64,000 bases of DNA, taken from the NCBI RefSeq assembly GCF_963667775.1, contig NZ_OY764015.1:1836001-1900000 (forward strand), written 5' to 3'. Origin of the DNA: an uncultured Trichococcus sp. GTDB lineage: Bacteria; Bacillota; Bacilli; Lactobacillales; Aerococcaceae. The notes under the pieces were generated by a model, which saw only the letters and a program-made list of their open reading frames with translations, was not told the DNA's origin and searched no databases. This document shows positions 8,726-20,251 of this stretch, piece by piece. Position 1 is the stretch's first letter. Every line of letters starts with the position of its first letter. The translations under genes and the position numbers were made by a program.

Positions 8726-10486
8726 TTATATGGGCAGCGTTACCGTGAATGTAGTCCCTTTCCCCTGTTGGCTCGCCACAGTAACCGTTCCGTTCATGTT
8801 TTCAACCAAGTACTTCACGATCGATAATCCTAACCCAGTGCCTCCGGAGTTGCGGCTCCGGGCTCTGTCGACGCGATAAAAACGCTCGAAAACTCTTCCC
8901 AGATCGGCTTCCGGTATCCCGATTCCGTTATCGGCAACGTGCAGATGGACTTGATCCGCCGTCCGCTCGACAGTGACCGTAATATGCCCTCCGGCTTGCG
9001 TATAGACGACGGCATTGTTGATCAGATTGGCCAGTATTTGCTTCAAACGGTTCGGATCTGTTTGTAAGGTGACGAAGTCATTCTCCACTAATTCAAGCGT
9101 CATGTTCTTCTCTTTCACTTTCTGATCGACCAACTGGAATGTCGCCAGCACCGCTTCGGAAATATTCACTTCCTGAAGAGCAAGCGGGACTTGCCGCTGT
9201 TCCAACTTCGATAGTTCCAATATATCATTAACCAAAAGATCCAAACGGGTACTTTCAGCAAGGATGATTTCCAAAAATTGTTTCAGGATGACGGGATCTT
9301 CCATCGCACCGTCCAACAATGTTTCTGCGAACCCTTTTAAGGCTGTGACGGGCGTCCGCAGTTCATGGGAGGCATTGGCGACAAAGTCGGTACGGACTTT
9401 CTCCAGTCGCCGGATTTCGCTTATATCGTAGAGCAGGACGATCAGGTTCATTTCACCTGGTTTCTTGCTTGTGATCGGGACGATATTGACATCGACGACC
9501 CTGTCTTTTGGATAGTAAAAATAGATTTCGTCATTCTGCGGTTCTCTGTACGTGTAAGCTCGCTCGATCATATGGCTGAGCCCATAACTGCTGACTGCCT
9601 CAACATAGGATTGGCCGATCAATGATTCTTCGCTTTCGCTCAATATTTCCTGCATGACGGCATTGACCATTGTGATTTCCTTATTTTCATCCAAAAGCAT
9701 CACTCCGATGACCAGATGATTGATCAAGCCGGTAAGCCGTTCATCATTTTGCTTGATTTCATTCATTTGATTATCCAAGCTCTCGGCAAGTTCATTGATG
9801 GTTTCGCCCAATTTTTGGAAATCGCCAAAGCCTTTGCCTTTATAACGCGCATCATACTGATGATCGGACAGTTTTTTTGCGACATCCATCACGGCATCAA
9901 TCGGTCTACCGATGCGCTTCGTCAAAGCATAGGTGAGTATGAACGCTACAACTAAAGCCAATAGGATAAACACATAAAGCGACTGTTCAATGCGTTGGCT
10001 GATCGTCAAGGCACTCAGCGGTCTGGATAGCCGGATAACGGCAACGATGGCGCCTGCCTCATCGTAGATGGGTACAGCTACATAATACAGTTCTTGATTG
10101 GTGCTTTCGCTCTTCCGTTGCCCCGTTCCATAGGGCGCTCCGGAAATAACTTCCTGGATTTCTTCCCGTCGCAGATGATTTTCCAGACTGGCCGTAGTGA
10201 TCTGCGAATCATACAGCACGACCCCATCAGTATCGACCAAAGTGATCCTGTCTTCCGTAAAAGCGTCAATTTTATCCAGTTCTTCTTCAATAAAAATCCA
10301 ATCATTGCCATCCGTACTGTTTTGGAGCAGTGTGCCCACTATCTGGGTCTGTTCAACAAGCAGCTCGCTGTGCAGGCTCCGCGTGTAATTCCCCAGCACC
10401 GTCTCCAGGAATATCCCGAACGCCACACTGAAAAGTGCGAAGATCAACCCAAAAGTGGCAAGCATCCGCAATTGGAGTTGCTTCAT
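8726..10486 (-). CDS. phoR: Phosphate sensor histidine kinase PhoR
   Basis: Membrane kinase that senses phosphate state and phosphorylates PhoP. Order of parts in 586 residues: membrane helix at about 9-30, extracytoplasmic sensor 31-165, second helix 168-190, HAMP about 190-245, PAS about 250-355, then the kinase core. The phosphorylated residue is His374 in ASHELRTP. The ATP-binding half shows NLINNAVVYT (N box), DNGIGIP (G1), FERFYRVDRAR (F box) and GGTGLGLSIV (G2). Its start overlaps phoP by 4 bases. The kinase could be called WalK-like on domain layout, but the WalR partner lacks and the adjacency to two pst operons favours PhoR. Confidence 0.93.
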   Translation of the reverse strand: MKQLQLRMLATFGLIFALFSVAFGIFLETVLGNYTRSLHSELLVEQTQIVGTLLQNSTDGNDWIFIEEELDKIDAFTEDRITLVDTDGVVLYDSQITTASLENHLRREEIQEVISGAPYGTGQRKSESTNQELYYVAVPIYDEAGAIVAVIRLSRPLSALTISQRIEQSLYVFILLALVVAFILTYALTKRIGRPIDAVMDVAKKLSDHQYDARYKGKGFGDFQKLGETINELAESLDNQMNEIKQNDERLTGLINHLVIGVMLLDENKEITMVNAVMQEILSESEESLIGQSYVEAVSSYGLSHMIERAYTYREPQNDEIYFYYPKDRVVDVNIVPITSKKPGEMNLIVLLYDISEIRRLEKVRTDFVANASHELRTPVTALKGFAETLLDGAMEDPVILKQFLEIILAESTRLDLLVNDILELSKLEQRQVPLALQEVNISEAVLATFQLVDQKVKEKNMTLELVENDFVTLQTDPNRLKQILANLINNAVVYTQAGGHITVTVERTADQVHLHVADNGIGIPEADLGRVFERFYRVDRARSRNSGGTGLGLSIVKYLVENMNGTVTVASQQGKGTTFTVTLPI

Positions 10487-11214
10487 GTCTTGGCTACCTC
10501 GAATTTATACCCGAAGCCCCGGACCGTACGGATGTATTGCGGATTTTTGGTGTCTTTTTCGATTTTTTCGCGGAGATGGCTGATGTGCACATCGACAATA
10601 CGGGTTTCTCCCGCATAATCAAAATTCCAGATGGCGTTCAACAGCTGTTCCCGGCTCAGGATACGATTGGCGCGCTTCGCCATGTAAAGCAGCAATTCAA
10701 ATTCTTTCGGGGTCACTTCAATCAGTTCTCCCGCTACATGAACCTCATACAGCTGCGGGAAAATGGTGATTTCGCCCACTTCGATTTTTTCGGTTTCGTC
10801 CTCCATCGCTTCCTGTTGGGCAGGCACAACCGGTTCAGCCGGAACAGCCTTGTTTGTCCGTCTCAGGATAGCTTTCATCCTGGCCAACACTTCGCGCGGG
10901 CTGAATGGCTTCGTCATATAGTCATCCGCCCCCAATTCAAGGCCGATGATTTTTTCCAATTCATCATCCTTCGCTGTCAGAATCATGATTGGTGTATCAA
11001 ATTTCTCCTGTCTCAGACGTTTGCAGATGTCCATTCCGTCCATCGACGGCAGCATCAGGTCCAAAATGATGAAGTCAAAAGGATTCGAGATGGCCAAACG
11101 GTAGCCTTCCGCTCCGTCGGTGGCAGTTGTCACCTCATAGCCGTCTTTTTCCAAGTTGAAAGCCAACAATGTAACGATAGATGGTTCATCATCCACTAGC
11201 AAAACCTTTTTCAT
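10483..11214 (-). CDS. phoP: Response regulator PhoP (OmpR family)
   Basis: DNA-binding partner of PhoR. The receiver domain spans residues 1-118 with acidic pair Asp8/Asp9, phosphoacceptor Asp52 in ILDLMLP and the conserved Lys in LTAKDDE. The winged-helix domain (about 150-240) shows TPKEFELLLYMAKR and RTVRGFGYKF. Between them is a longer than usual acidic linker of about 30 residues (around PAEPVVPAQQEAMEDETEK), which pushes the total to 243. Its ATG has GGAGG 7 bases upstream. It should bind the TTTACA repeats in front of the pst genes and perhaps other targets in the window. Confidence 0.93.
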   Translation of the reverse strand: MKKVLLVDDEPSIVTLLAFNLEKDGYEVTTATDGAEGYRLAISNPFDFIILDLMLPSMDGMDICKRLRQEKFDTPIMILTAKDDELEKIIGLELGADDYMTKPFSPREVLARMKAILRRTNKAVPAEPVVPAQQEAMEDETEKIEVGEITIFPQLYEVHVAGELIEVTPKEFELLLYMAKRANRILSREQLLNAIWNFDYAGETRIVDVHISHLREKIEKDTKNPQYIRTVRGFGYKFEVAKT

Positions 11215-11325
11215 GTTTCCTCCTCTGACCGATTGGGGTCCGGGATGGAGAATGCCATCCCCTGTATTTTACGAGTATCCATATTCTGAGAGCCTCAGCA
11301 TAATGAACGACTCTCTTTCTGTTTT

Positions 11326-11354
11326 AGCATACTAGAAATGTTAAAAAACGGCAA
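11326..11354 (-). promoter_or_regulatory. Candidate phoP promoter
   Basis: A -35 TTGCCG (11349-11354) and -10 TATGCT (11326-11331) are separated by 17 bases and lie about 110 bases upstream of phoP. Each box matches the consensus at four of six positions. In the remainder of the 356-base gap between phoP and ftsX I see only the ftsX terminator. Confidence 0.45.
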
Positions 11355-11511
11355 TTCAGATTTCAGCTGACGGTATGGGATATCCATCCGGGGGGATTCT
11401 ATAAAATCGTGCTGCATAAACATTGTATCCGCTTAACGAACGATTTCTGCGTACAAAAATAATCAGCGCATCTTGCCGGTTTCTTATGCTGCAGCCGCCC
11501 GCTTGCACAAC

Positions 11512-11554
11512 AAAAAAGATCCCAGCCATACGCAATGTAAGACTGGAATCTTTC
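11512..11554 (-). terminator. Terminator after ftsX
   Basis: Minus-strand hairpin with arms AAAGATTCCAGTC and GGCTGGGATCTTT followed by TTTTTTG, 17 bases past the ftsX stop. It ends the ftsEX transcript ahead of phoP. Confidence 0.85.
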
Positions 11555-11570
11555 GATGGGTAGTAAAATA

Positions 11571-12458
11571 TTAAACTTTCAGGAAGCGGCGCATCGAGAA
11601 TACGGACCCGAATGCTCCGATAAAGATACCGATGCCCACCATCAAAAGACTGATGTAGATAAGGAATGGGTTCGGAGTCAAAAGACCGAAGTTTGTGCCG
11701 GCCAAGTAGTCCCCGCTCACATCAAAGATGAAGCGGTAAAGGAACACGAGGAAAGTCATGGGAATCAATGCCCCTATCAATCCGATGATGGCTCCTTCGA
11801 TCAGGAACGGCCATCTGATGAAACTGTTTTTCGCGCCCACCAAACGCATAATTTCGATTTCCGTGCTGCGGGAGAAGATGGTGATGCGGATTGTATTGGA
11901 AATCAGGAATACGGCAACCAACAGTAAGCCGATGATGATGACGAGTCCGATTGTACGGATTGTCGCTATCGTTTCGAACAATTTATCCGCTGTGGCACCG
12001 CCGTATTCGACTTGAGCGACATACTGCATAGCGGATGCAGCTTCAGCTACCGCTTTCGTCTGCTCCGGAGCCGTCGTATTCAAGACATAGGCATCATACA
12101 ATGGGTTGGCATCCCCACCGAAAAGATCGAACTCATCACCGTAGCTGCCGATGATTTTATCCAATTCTTCGTCCCGGCTTGAGAAACTGATGGATTCCAC
12201 ATTAGCGATGTTCTCCAGTTCCGTCTTCAACGCTTCCTGGGCAGCCGGATCAGCCGCCAAATCGATGTAGACTTTTACGCTCACATCATTTTCTACGTCG
12301 GAAGCCAATTTGTTCACGTTCAAGAGAATTCCGGTGAAGGAACCCACAAGCAGCAACGTCAGTGCCACTGCACTGATCGAAGCTATCGACATCCAGCCAT
12401 TACGGAACAGGCTTTTGAACGCATCTCTTATGTGTCTCATAAATGTTCTAAATTTCAT
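11571..12458 (-). CDS. ftsX: Cell division protein FtsX
   Basis: Membrane half of the FtsEX complex, an ABC-like device that activates cell-wall hydrolases at division. The 295-residue protein has a cytoplasmic N-terminus (KFRTFMRHIRDAFKSLFRNG), one helix, an extracytoplasmic domain at about 50-155 and three further helices, the classic FtsX topology. The start is the ATG at 12456-12458: AAGGAG is 9 bases away, whereas the ATG two codons earlier is only 3 bases from it. The gene overlaps the end of ftsE by 11 bases. Confidence 0.94.
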   Translation of the reverse strand: MKFRTFMRHIRDAFKSLFRNGWMSIASISAVALTLLLVGSFTGILLNVNKLASDVENDVSVKVYIDLAADPAAQEALKTELENIANVESISFSSRDEELDKIIGSYGDEFDLFGGDANPLYDAYVLNTTAPEQTKAVAEAASAMQYVAQVEYGGATADKLFETIATIRTIGLVIIIGLLLVAVFLISNTIRITIFSRSTEIEIMRLVGAKNSFIRWPFLIEGAIIGLIGALIPMTFLVFLYRFIFDVSGDYLAGTNFGLLTPNPFLIYISLLMVGIGIFIGAFGSVFSMRRFLKV

Positions 12459-13134
12459 ATCCATATTCTCCTTCTTGTTGATCTCGGACAATACGGCCAT
12501 TCTCTATTGCTAATACACGATGTTTGATGTCATTGACGATTTGGCTGTTATGGGTTGCCATCAGAATCGTCGTTCCCTGGTTGTTGATTTCTTCCAGAAT
12601 GCGCATGATCTCCATCGACGTATCCGGATCCAAGTTACCTGTCGGCTCATCAGCGATCAGGACGCCGGGCATATTCGCAATCGCACGCGCAATCGCGATC
12701 CGCTGCTGTTCCCCGCCGGAAAGTTCATTCGGAAACATCCGCACTTTATGCTTCAGCCCTACCAAATCAAGCACTTCCAATACGCGCTTCTGGATGACTT
12801 TGGGACTTTTTTCGACTACTTCCATCGCATAAGCGATATTTTCGTATACGGTCAGTTTAGGTAATAGTTTAAAATCCTGGAAGACCACACCCACAAAACG
12901 ACGCAGCAATGGAACTTCTTTTTCCTTCATGGTCGTTAGATTATATTTACCTACTTGAACAGTTCCTGAGGTTGGTTTTACTTCGCGATACATCATTTTG
13001 ATGAAGGTTGATTTGCCGGCTCCACTGGGACCCACAATATACACAAATTCGCCTTGATCGATTTTCACGCTCAGATTATTGACCGCCGTAATGCCGTTGT
13101 TGTACTTCTTAGAGACATTCAGCATTTCAATCAT
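12448..13134 (-). CDS. ftsE: Cell division ATP-binding protein FtsE
   Basis: ATPase partner of FtsX, 228 residues, the family's usual length. Motifs: Walker A GPSGAGKST, signature LSGGEQQR, Walker B VLIADEPTGNLD and ATHNSQIV. The open frame continues upstream for 42 codons, but the true start is the ATG at 13132-13134, preceded by AGGTGAT, and starting with IEMLNVSKKYNNGI as in other FtsE proteins. A perfect 13-bp inverted repeat lies in the leader 27 bases upstream of the start. Confidence 0.95.
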   Translation of the reverse strand: MIEMLNVSKKYNNGITAVNNLSVKIDQGEFVYIVGPSGAGKSTFIKMMYREVKPTSGTVQVGKYNLTTMKEKEVPLLRRFVGVVFQDFKLLPKLTVYENIAYAMEVVEKSPKVIQKRVLEVLDLVGLKHKVRMFPNELSGGEQQRIAIARAIANMPGVLIADEPTGNLDPDTSMEIMRILEEINNQGTTILMATHNSQIVNDIKHRVLAIENGRIVRDQQEGEYGYEI

Positions 13135-13160
13135 TTTATCACCTGTCTTTTCTTTTTTTC

Positions 13161-13193
13161 CTTGCAGCCTCTGAATACTCCAGAGGCTGCAAG
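13161..13193. other. Perfect 13-bp inverted repeat in ftsE leader
   Basis: CTTGCAGCCTCTG (13161-13173) and its exact complement (13181-13193) enclose a 7-base loop. In the direction of ftsE transcription it is followed by an A-rich run, not T, so it is not an ordinary terminator for that strand. A TATAAT box on the same strand (about 13204-13209) lies just upstream, so the hairpin would be at the very 5' end of the ftsEX mRNA. Role unknown; mRNA protection is one possibility. Confidence 0.6.
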
Positions 13194-13336
13194 AATGCTT
13201 CCCTATTATAGCACGTTGGGCAACTATGTCTGTTTTAGTTTCTTTACAAGTATGTGTCAATAGTTTCTCAGAGATTCAGCTGAATTCTCATTTATGCCTG
13301 CTCAAGCAAGGTCTTTTTTTCATTTCGTTGCGGCTC

Positions 13337-14453
13337 TTAGAGTTCTTCCTGATCCATCGTCATTTTCAGATAAGCATCGATGAAGGCATCCAGATCCCCA
13401 TCCATGACGGCCTGTACGTTACCCGTTTCGTAGTTGCTTCGATGATCCTTGACCATCGAGTAAGGATGGAACACGTAGGACCGGATCTGGGAACCCCAAC
13501 CGATTTCTTTTTGCTCTCCGCGGATGGCTGCCAGCTCTTTTTCGCGCTCTTCCTCTTGCAGTTGATACAATTTTGCCTTCAGCATCCCCATAGCGGTATC
13601 CCTATTCTGGAATTGGGAACGTTGCGCCTGACTCGCCACAACAACGCCGGTCGGGATGTGCGTAATCCGGATGGCTGAGGATGTTTTGTTGATGTGCTGT
13701 CCGCCCGCTCCACTGGCGCGGTAGGTGTCCACACGGATGTCATCCGGATTCACTTCTATCTCCGTATCGTCCGCAGCGATCTCCGGCATCACGTCAATCG
13801 AGCAAAAAGAGGTATGTCTTCTTCCGGCAGAGTCGAACGGAGAGATACGGACCAAACGGTGCACGCCCCTTTCCGAACGCAGGTATCCATAGGCATTCAT
13901 CCCTTTGATCAGGATCGTTACGCTTTTGATGCCTGCTTCATCCCCGCTTTGATAATCCAATGTCTCCACTTCAAAGCCTTTTTTATCAGCCCAACGCGTA
14001 TACATGCGGAAAAGCATGCTCCCCCAATCCTGGGATTCCGTTCCGCCGGCACCTGGATGGATTTCCAAAATGGCGTTGGACTTGTCGTGCGGTCCGTTCA
14101 ACAGCATCGTCAATTCATATTTTTCCAGCGCTTCGGTAAATTCTGTCGTTTTTTCGTTCAATTCTTCCAGGTAATCCGGATCTTCTTCCTCTTTCACCAT
14201 TTCATACAGGACTTCAAGGTCTTCATACTGCGCTTCCAGACTCTTGAATGTATTGTAGACTGCTTTCAGTTGGTTCGATTGATTGATGACTTCCTGCGCC
14301 GCTTCGGCATTGTTCCAGAACTCAGGATCCAACATGCGATCGTCGAATTCCGCGATATCCGTTTCCAGGGCATCTAAGTCAAAGAGACCTCCTGAAGCTT
14401 GAGATTTTTGTTTCTGAACTTTCCAATATTGCTTTTATTTCGCTTAATTCCAT
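13337..14453 (-). CDS. prfB: Peptide chain release factor 2 with programmed +1 frameshift
   Basis: RF2 ends translation at UGA and UAA. The gene needs a +1 frameshift: a 24-codon first frame starts at the ATG at 14451-14453 (AGGAGG 7 bases upstream) and runs into an in-frame TGA at 14379-14381. The rest continues in the next frame from 14380 to 13337 (347 residues), so the full product is about 371 residues. The second part has the stop-recognition tripeptide SPF (RISPFDSAG) and the catalytic GGQ ([12 protein letters not shown]). Reading only the second frame would miss the N-terminus. The order secA-prfB-ftsE is common in Firmicutes. Confidence 0.97.
14378..14393 (-). promoter_or_regulatory. 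prfB programmed +1 frameshift site
   Basis: On the minus strand an internal Shine-Dalgarno AGGAGG (14388-14393), a 3-base spacer, the slip codon CTT (14382-14384), TGA and C (14378) stand in the spacing found in nearly all bacterial prfB genes. RF2 shortage makes the ribosome slip from CTT into the +1 frame, so RF2 controls its own level. The Shine-Dalgarno here is AGGAGG where E. coli has AGGGGG. Confidence 0.97.
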
Positions 14454-14486
14454 TTGATTTCCTCCTAGATTCGACAAAAGAAGGAT

Positions 14487-14527
14487 GGGTCGGGACAAAA
14501 ACAAGCTACTGTTTTTTATCCCGACCC
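14487..14527. terminator. Possible terminator between secA and prfB
   Basis: A 9-bp perfect stem GGGTCGGGA/TCCCGACCC (14487-14495 and 14519-14527) with a 23-base loop lies downstream of secA. The following minus-strand sequence is only weakly T-rich, so termination may be partial. Confidence 0.5.
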
Positions 14528-14605
14528 TCCCCGATTGGCGCTGTATCCGATTAGTGTGTGACTCGATTTTTCTGATTGAAATGCGACTTGCTGATGCGCT
14601 ACCGG

Positions 14606-17155
<2,550 letters not shown>

Positions 17156-17395
17156 TCTATATCTCCTCTTGCTGTCTGATTTCATTCCAGCAATCATTTT
17201 CACTGGGTATGCATTCGTGTATATGTCGTTTGTTGCTGCTGCAAAAATAATTCTTATATCTCTACTATTCTATCATTACTTTTAATTAATGTGAACTACT
17301 CACCACCAACAAAAGCTTGCATTGGTTGCCGATTGATGGTTTTGCGTTAAGAGAAGGACAGGTAAGATAATATGACCCCACCGGCCTAAAAGTTC

Positions 17396-17436
17396 AAAAA
17401 AAGTCCCCCGCCGTTTCTGGGCGGGGGACGTTGTTT
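17396..17436 (-). terminator. Terminator after hpf
   Basis: A perfect 10-bp GC stem GTCCCCCGCC/GGCGGGGGAC (17403-17412 and 17420-17429) is followed on the minus strand by seven T. It lies 5-6 bases after the hpf stop codon. Confidence 0.92.
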
Positions 17437-17441
17437 TCGGA

Positions 17442-17999
17442 TTAGTCAGTTTCGATCAGACCGAATTTGCCGTCTTTTCGGCGGTATACGATACTTGTAC
17501 CGTTTGTTTCAGCATCTTCGAAGATAAAGAAGTTGTGTCCAAGCATATTCATCTGCAATACAGCTTCTTCACTGTCCATCGGTTTGAGGGAAAGACGTTT
17601 AGTGCGGACGATTTCAAGCGGATTCTCATCGTCTTCCATTTTTTCTTCGATCAGATTCGGCTCGTTACCGATATCAAATCCTCTCTCTCTGGATTTGCGG
17701 TGAATCTTCGTCTTGTACTTACGGACTTGGCGTTCAAGTTTGTCCACGACCAAATCGATGCTTCCGTATAGATCACTGGAAGTCTCCTCGGCTCTTAAAA
17801 CCAGGAAAGGTAGCGGAACCGTAACTTCCACCTTAGCAGATTTTTCGGCTGGGAATGGATATACTTTCAAGTTGACATGCGCTGTTGTTTCAGGCACGTT
17901 CCCAAAGTATTTTTCCAGTCTGCCTAATTTTTTCTCGGCATAGCTGCGGATCGGTTCTGTAACCTCAATATTTTCTCCTCGGACATTATACTTAAACAT
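17442..17999 (-). CDS. hpf: Ribosome hibernation promoting factor, long form
   Basis: Binds the ribosome decoding centre in stationary phase and, in the long form, joins two 70S ribosomes into inactive 100S dimers. The N-terminal S30AE domain (about 1-105) starts FKYNVRGENIEVTEPIRSYAEKKL. A charged linker follows, then a C-terminal dimerization domain (about 125-185) with LKPMDSEEAVLQMNMLGHNFFIF and YRRKDGKFGLIE. The 185-residue length marks the long form. The ATG at 17997-17999 has AAGGAGAG six bases upstream; the open frame further upstream is not part of the protein. Confidence 0.95.
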   Translation of the reverse strand: MFKYNVRGENIEVTEPIRSYAEKKLGRLEKYFGNVPETTAHVNLKVYPFPAEKSAKVEVTVPLPFLVLRAEETSSDLYGSIDLVVDKLERQVRKYKTKIHRKSRERGFDIGNEPNLIEEKMEDDENPLEIVRTKRLSLKPMDSEEAVLQMNMLGHNFFIFEDAETNGTSIVYRRKDGKFGLIETD

Positions 18000-18125
18000 A
18001 GCACTCTCTCCTTTCGTCTGACGCATCGTCAGATAAAGACAACCCTCACCTATGGACCACTCATAGGGGGTTTCTTTAACTTCATTATAATGTAAGCGCC
18101 TTAACATTTCAATGTTTATGATTGA

Positions 18126-18815
18126 TTATCTTGCGATAGTGACGGAGTGAATCGATCGGAATCCTTGCTTGTACAGGAGAGCTTTCGCGTGATAGAGCGT
18201 TCTTCCGGTTGTGTAGACGTCATCAAACAAAATAATTTCCTGCTGAGCATATTTTTCGTACCCGACCAACAACGAAAATGGTTGCGTCGTCAGAAGCCGT
18301 TGCTGTCTGTTTTTTTCCGATTGTTTTTCTCCGTCATGCTGATTTCCCAGTAATTGCACGCAGCGGATCCCTGCTTGTTTCAGCATCTCTTCGCATTGGT
18401 TGAAGCCCCGTTCCTCGTAGCTGGCATTTGATATTGGCAGCGGGAGGAACAATGCTTTGGGATACGCTCTTTGGAAAGCGCGCAGATCATCCGTGAAGGC
18501 AGCGGCAAGACGGTAATCGCCTTGGAATTTGTAGCGCTGCAGCCAGTCCTTTACGACACCCGTATAAGCATAGCAGGCTTGATGAGCAACCGTCAGCTCC
18601 GGATAACGACTGCTCCACCTGCGGCAATCCTCGCACAATCTCTGGGAGTCTTGCGGCCGCATGCATCCCGGGCAACAAGTTTGGCCGGCCAAACGCGGCA
18701 ACTTCTCCTCGCAAGCTCGACAAACTGTTCCACAGTGCTTTTTCCCGAAACCGAAAAGTTCCTGCAGAGTCAAAATTTCGCGGATCTCATTTTGGCAAAA
18801 CAGACACTGACCCAT
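18126..18815 (-). CDS. comFC: ComF family protein (ComFC), phosphoribosyltransferase-like
   Basis: Late competence protein needed for efficient DNA uptake in transformable Firmicutes; the precise activity is not settled. The N-terminus carries a zinc-ribbon: CLFCQNE, CGTVCRAC and CCPGC then CEDC. The C-terminal half is a phosphoribosyltransferase fold with the PRPP loop IILFDDVYTTGRTL. It is 229 residues and overlaps the end of comFA by 29 bases. The pair is usually induced together. Confidence 0.92.
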   Translation of the reverse strand: MGQCLFCQNEIREILTLQELFGFGKKHCGTVCRACEEKLPRLAGQTCCPGCMRPQDSQRLCEDCRRWSSRYPELTVAHQACYAYTGVVKDWLQRYKFQGDYRLAAAFTDDLRAFQRAYPKALFLPLPISNASYEERGFNQCEEMLKQAGIRCVQLLGNQHDGEKQSEKNRQQRLLTTQPFSLLVGYEKYAQQEIILFDDVYTTGRTLYHAKALLYKQGFRSIHSVTIAR

Positions 18816-20157
18816 TCAGCAGCCCCTTTCTTCCCGCCTGCCGGTTCATCGAGCGGATCTGCCGGACCGCTCCCTGGATGGCTTTTGTTTCACCTTCATG
18901 GGCAAAACAGACCCAACCTGTCGGAAAATCTTTGTGCCTGCCTACCCTGCCGGCTATCTGCACAAGCGACGCTTCCGTGAAGACCCGATCCTCCGCGCCA
19001 AGCACGATGACATCGATGTCCCTGAATGTTACGCCGCGCTCCAATATGGTAGTCGTCATCAGAAAATCATATTCCTCCGCACGCATCCTTTTTACTTTCT
19101 CTTCGCGATCAGGATCGCTCGCCGAAACGCAGGTGAACTGCTTGTCCGGAAAAAGCTCCTTCAACCATGCATCCAACGCTTCCATCAGCTGGATATGCGG
19201 CAAAAAAAGCAAAAAACGCCGTTGCTGTTGGAACTCCCTTCGGATCAGCGCAAGGAATCGGGACCTCTTTTTGTTGTTGACGGCCTTTCGCCAATTTCCT
19301 ATCCACAGACACTCCGGTTCAGGCAACGCAAAGCCATGATAACGGGCCGGCAACACCGTAGCTGCCAATCGGCCGCGCTTGATGTCATTTTGCATCAACC
19401 TTGAAGGCGTCGCCGTCAAATAGATGAGCGCACTCGCTTTTTTCCTGGATTTTTGTGCCCCAAACTGCAGGCTCGCATCGTTATGGTAAGGGAAAGAGTC
19501 GATTTCATCAATGATCAGGAAATCGAATGCTTCCCGGAAACGCAACAACTGATGGGTCGTGGCGATGACGAGCGGCGTATAGCAGTAGCCCTCTTCACTT
19601 CCTCCGTACAGCAGGGCCAGCGAGACATCCGGAAATGCCAGTTTGATCCGGGGGGCCAGTTCCAGACATACGTCCACGCGCGGTGAGGCCAGGCAGACTC
19701 TCCCGCCTTTGCGCAAGCAGGCTGCAATCCCTTCAAAAATCATCTCGGTCTTTCCGGCACCAGCGACGGCCCAGATCAGGCGTGTCTCTTGAGCCTGGAC
19801 CGTTTCCACGATTTCTTCCGACGCACGTTGCTGTTCCGATGATAACTGACCCTTCCATTGCAGAATCGGCTCATGGTGCCGTTCGAAAGCATTGGTTTCC
19901 GGCAGATGATGGAGCACCGTGCAGCTTTTTATTTTTCCCATGTTCAGGCAACTTAAGCAATAAAAGCAATCCGTTCCGCAGGAGCACGGCGTTGCCTGCA
20001 TTTTTTTCCGGTCCTGATTCCCGCACCGATTACATGCCAGCTTCCCGTTCACATTGTCCAAACCGGGTCGTTTTTCAGCCAGAGCCAACAGCACATCTTC
20101 TACGCTGAGGCACTCGCTCCTCGTCAACTCCCTGCCGTACAATTCCTTCCCGTCCAT
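18787..20157 (-). CDS. comFA: DNA helicase-like competence protein ComFA
   Basis: Membrane-associated ATPase that helps pull single-stranded DNA into the cell during transformation. A four-cysteine zinc site is at about residues 42-75 (CNRCGNQ, CSCGTDCFYCLSC). The helicase core has Walker A GAGKTE, LIIDEIDSFP as the DEAD box, YLTATPS (motif III) and QIAGRVGRHKDFP (motif VI). Length of 456 residues matches ComFA. Intact ComFA and ComFC imply that the DNA uptake machine is at least partly kept; other com genes are outside the window. Confidence 0.95.
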   Translation of the reverse strand: MDGKELYGRELTRSECLSVEDVLLALAEKRPGLDNVNGKLACNRCGNQDRKKMQATPCSCGTDCFYCLSCLNMGKIKSCTVLHHLPETNAFERHHEPILQWKGQLSSEQQRASEEIVETVQAQETRLIWAVAGAGKTEMIFEGIAACLRKGGRVCLASPRVDVCLELAPRIKLAFPDVSLALLYGGSEEGYCYTPLVIATTHQLLRFREAFDFLIIDEIDSFPYHNDASLQFGAQKSRKKASALIYLTATPSRLMQNDIKRGRLAATVLPARYHGFALPEPECLWIGNWRKAVNNKKRSRFLALIRREFQQQRRFLLFLPHIQLMEALDAWLKELFPDKQFTCVSASDPDREEKVKRMRAEEYDFLMTTTILERGVTFRDIDVIVLGAEDRVFTEASLVQIAGRVGRHKDFPTGWVCFAHEGETKAIQGAVRQIRSMNRQAGRKGLLNGSVSVLPK

Positions 20158-20193
20158 GCCAGCCTCCCTTTCCCTTCCTCAGATAGCATACGC

Positions 20194-20238
20194 AAAAAAA
20201 GCCGCCGCTCTTCCGCTGAATTTGCGAAGAGTGGCGCC
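20194..20238 (-). terminator. Terminator after thpR
   Basis: Minus-strand hairpin with GGCGCCACTCTTC and GAAGAGCGGCGGC arms, then TTTTTTT. It separates thpR from comFA. Confidence 0.85.
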
Positions 20239-20251
20239 TTTCTGTTTCCGG

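Noticed and set aside
10435-11199. Plus-strand open frame opposite phoP
   Set aside because: Mirror of phoP codon structure; no start signal and no family features.
13337-14335. RF2 as a normal gene starting at 14335
   Set aside because: The upstream frame, slip site and GGQ protein length show the real gene begins at 14453 with a frameshift.
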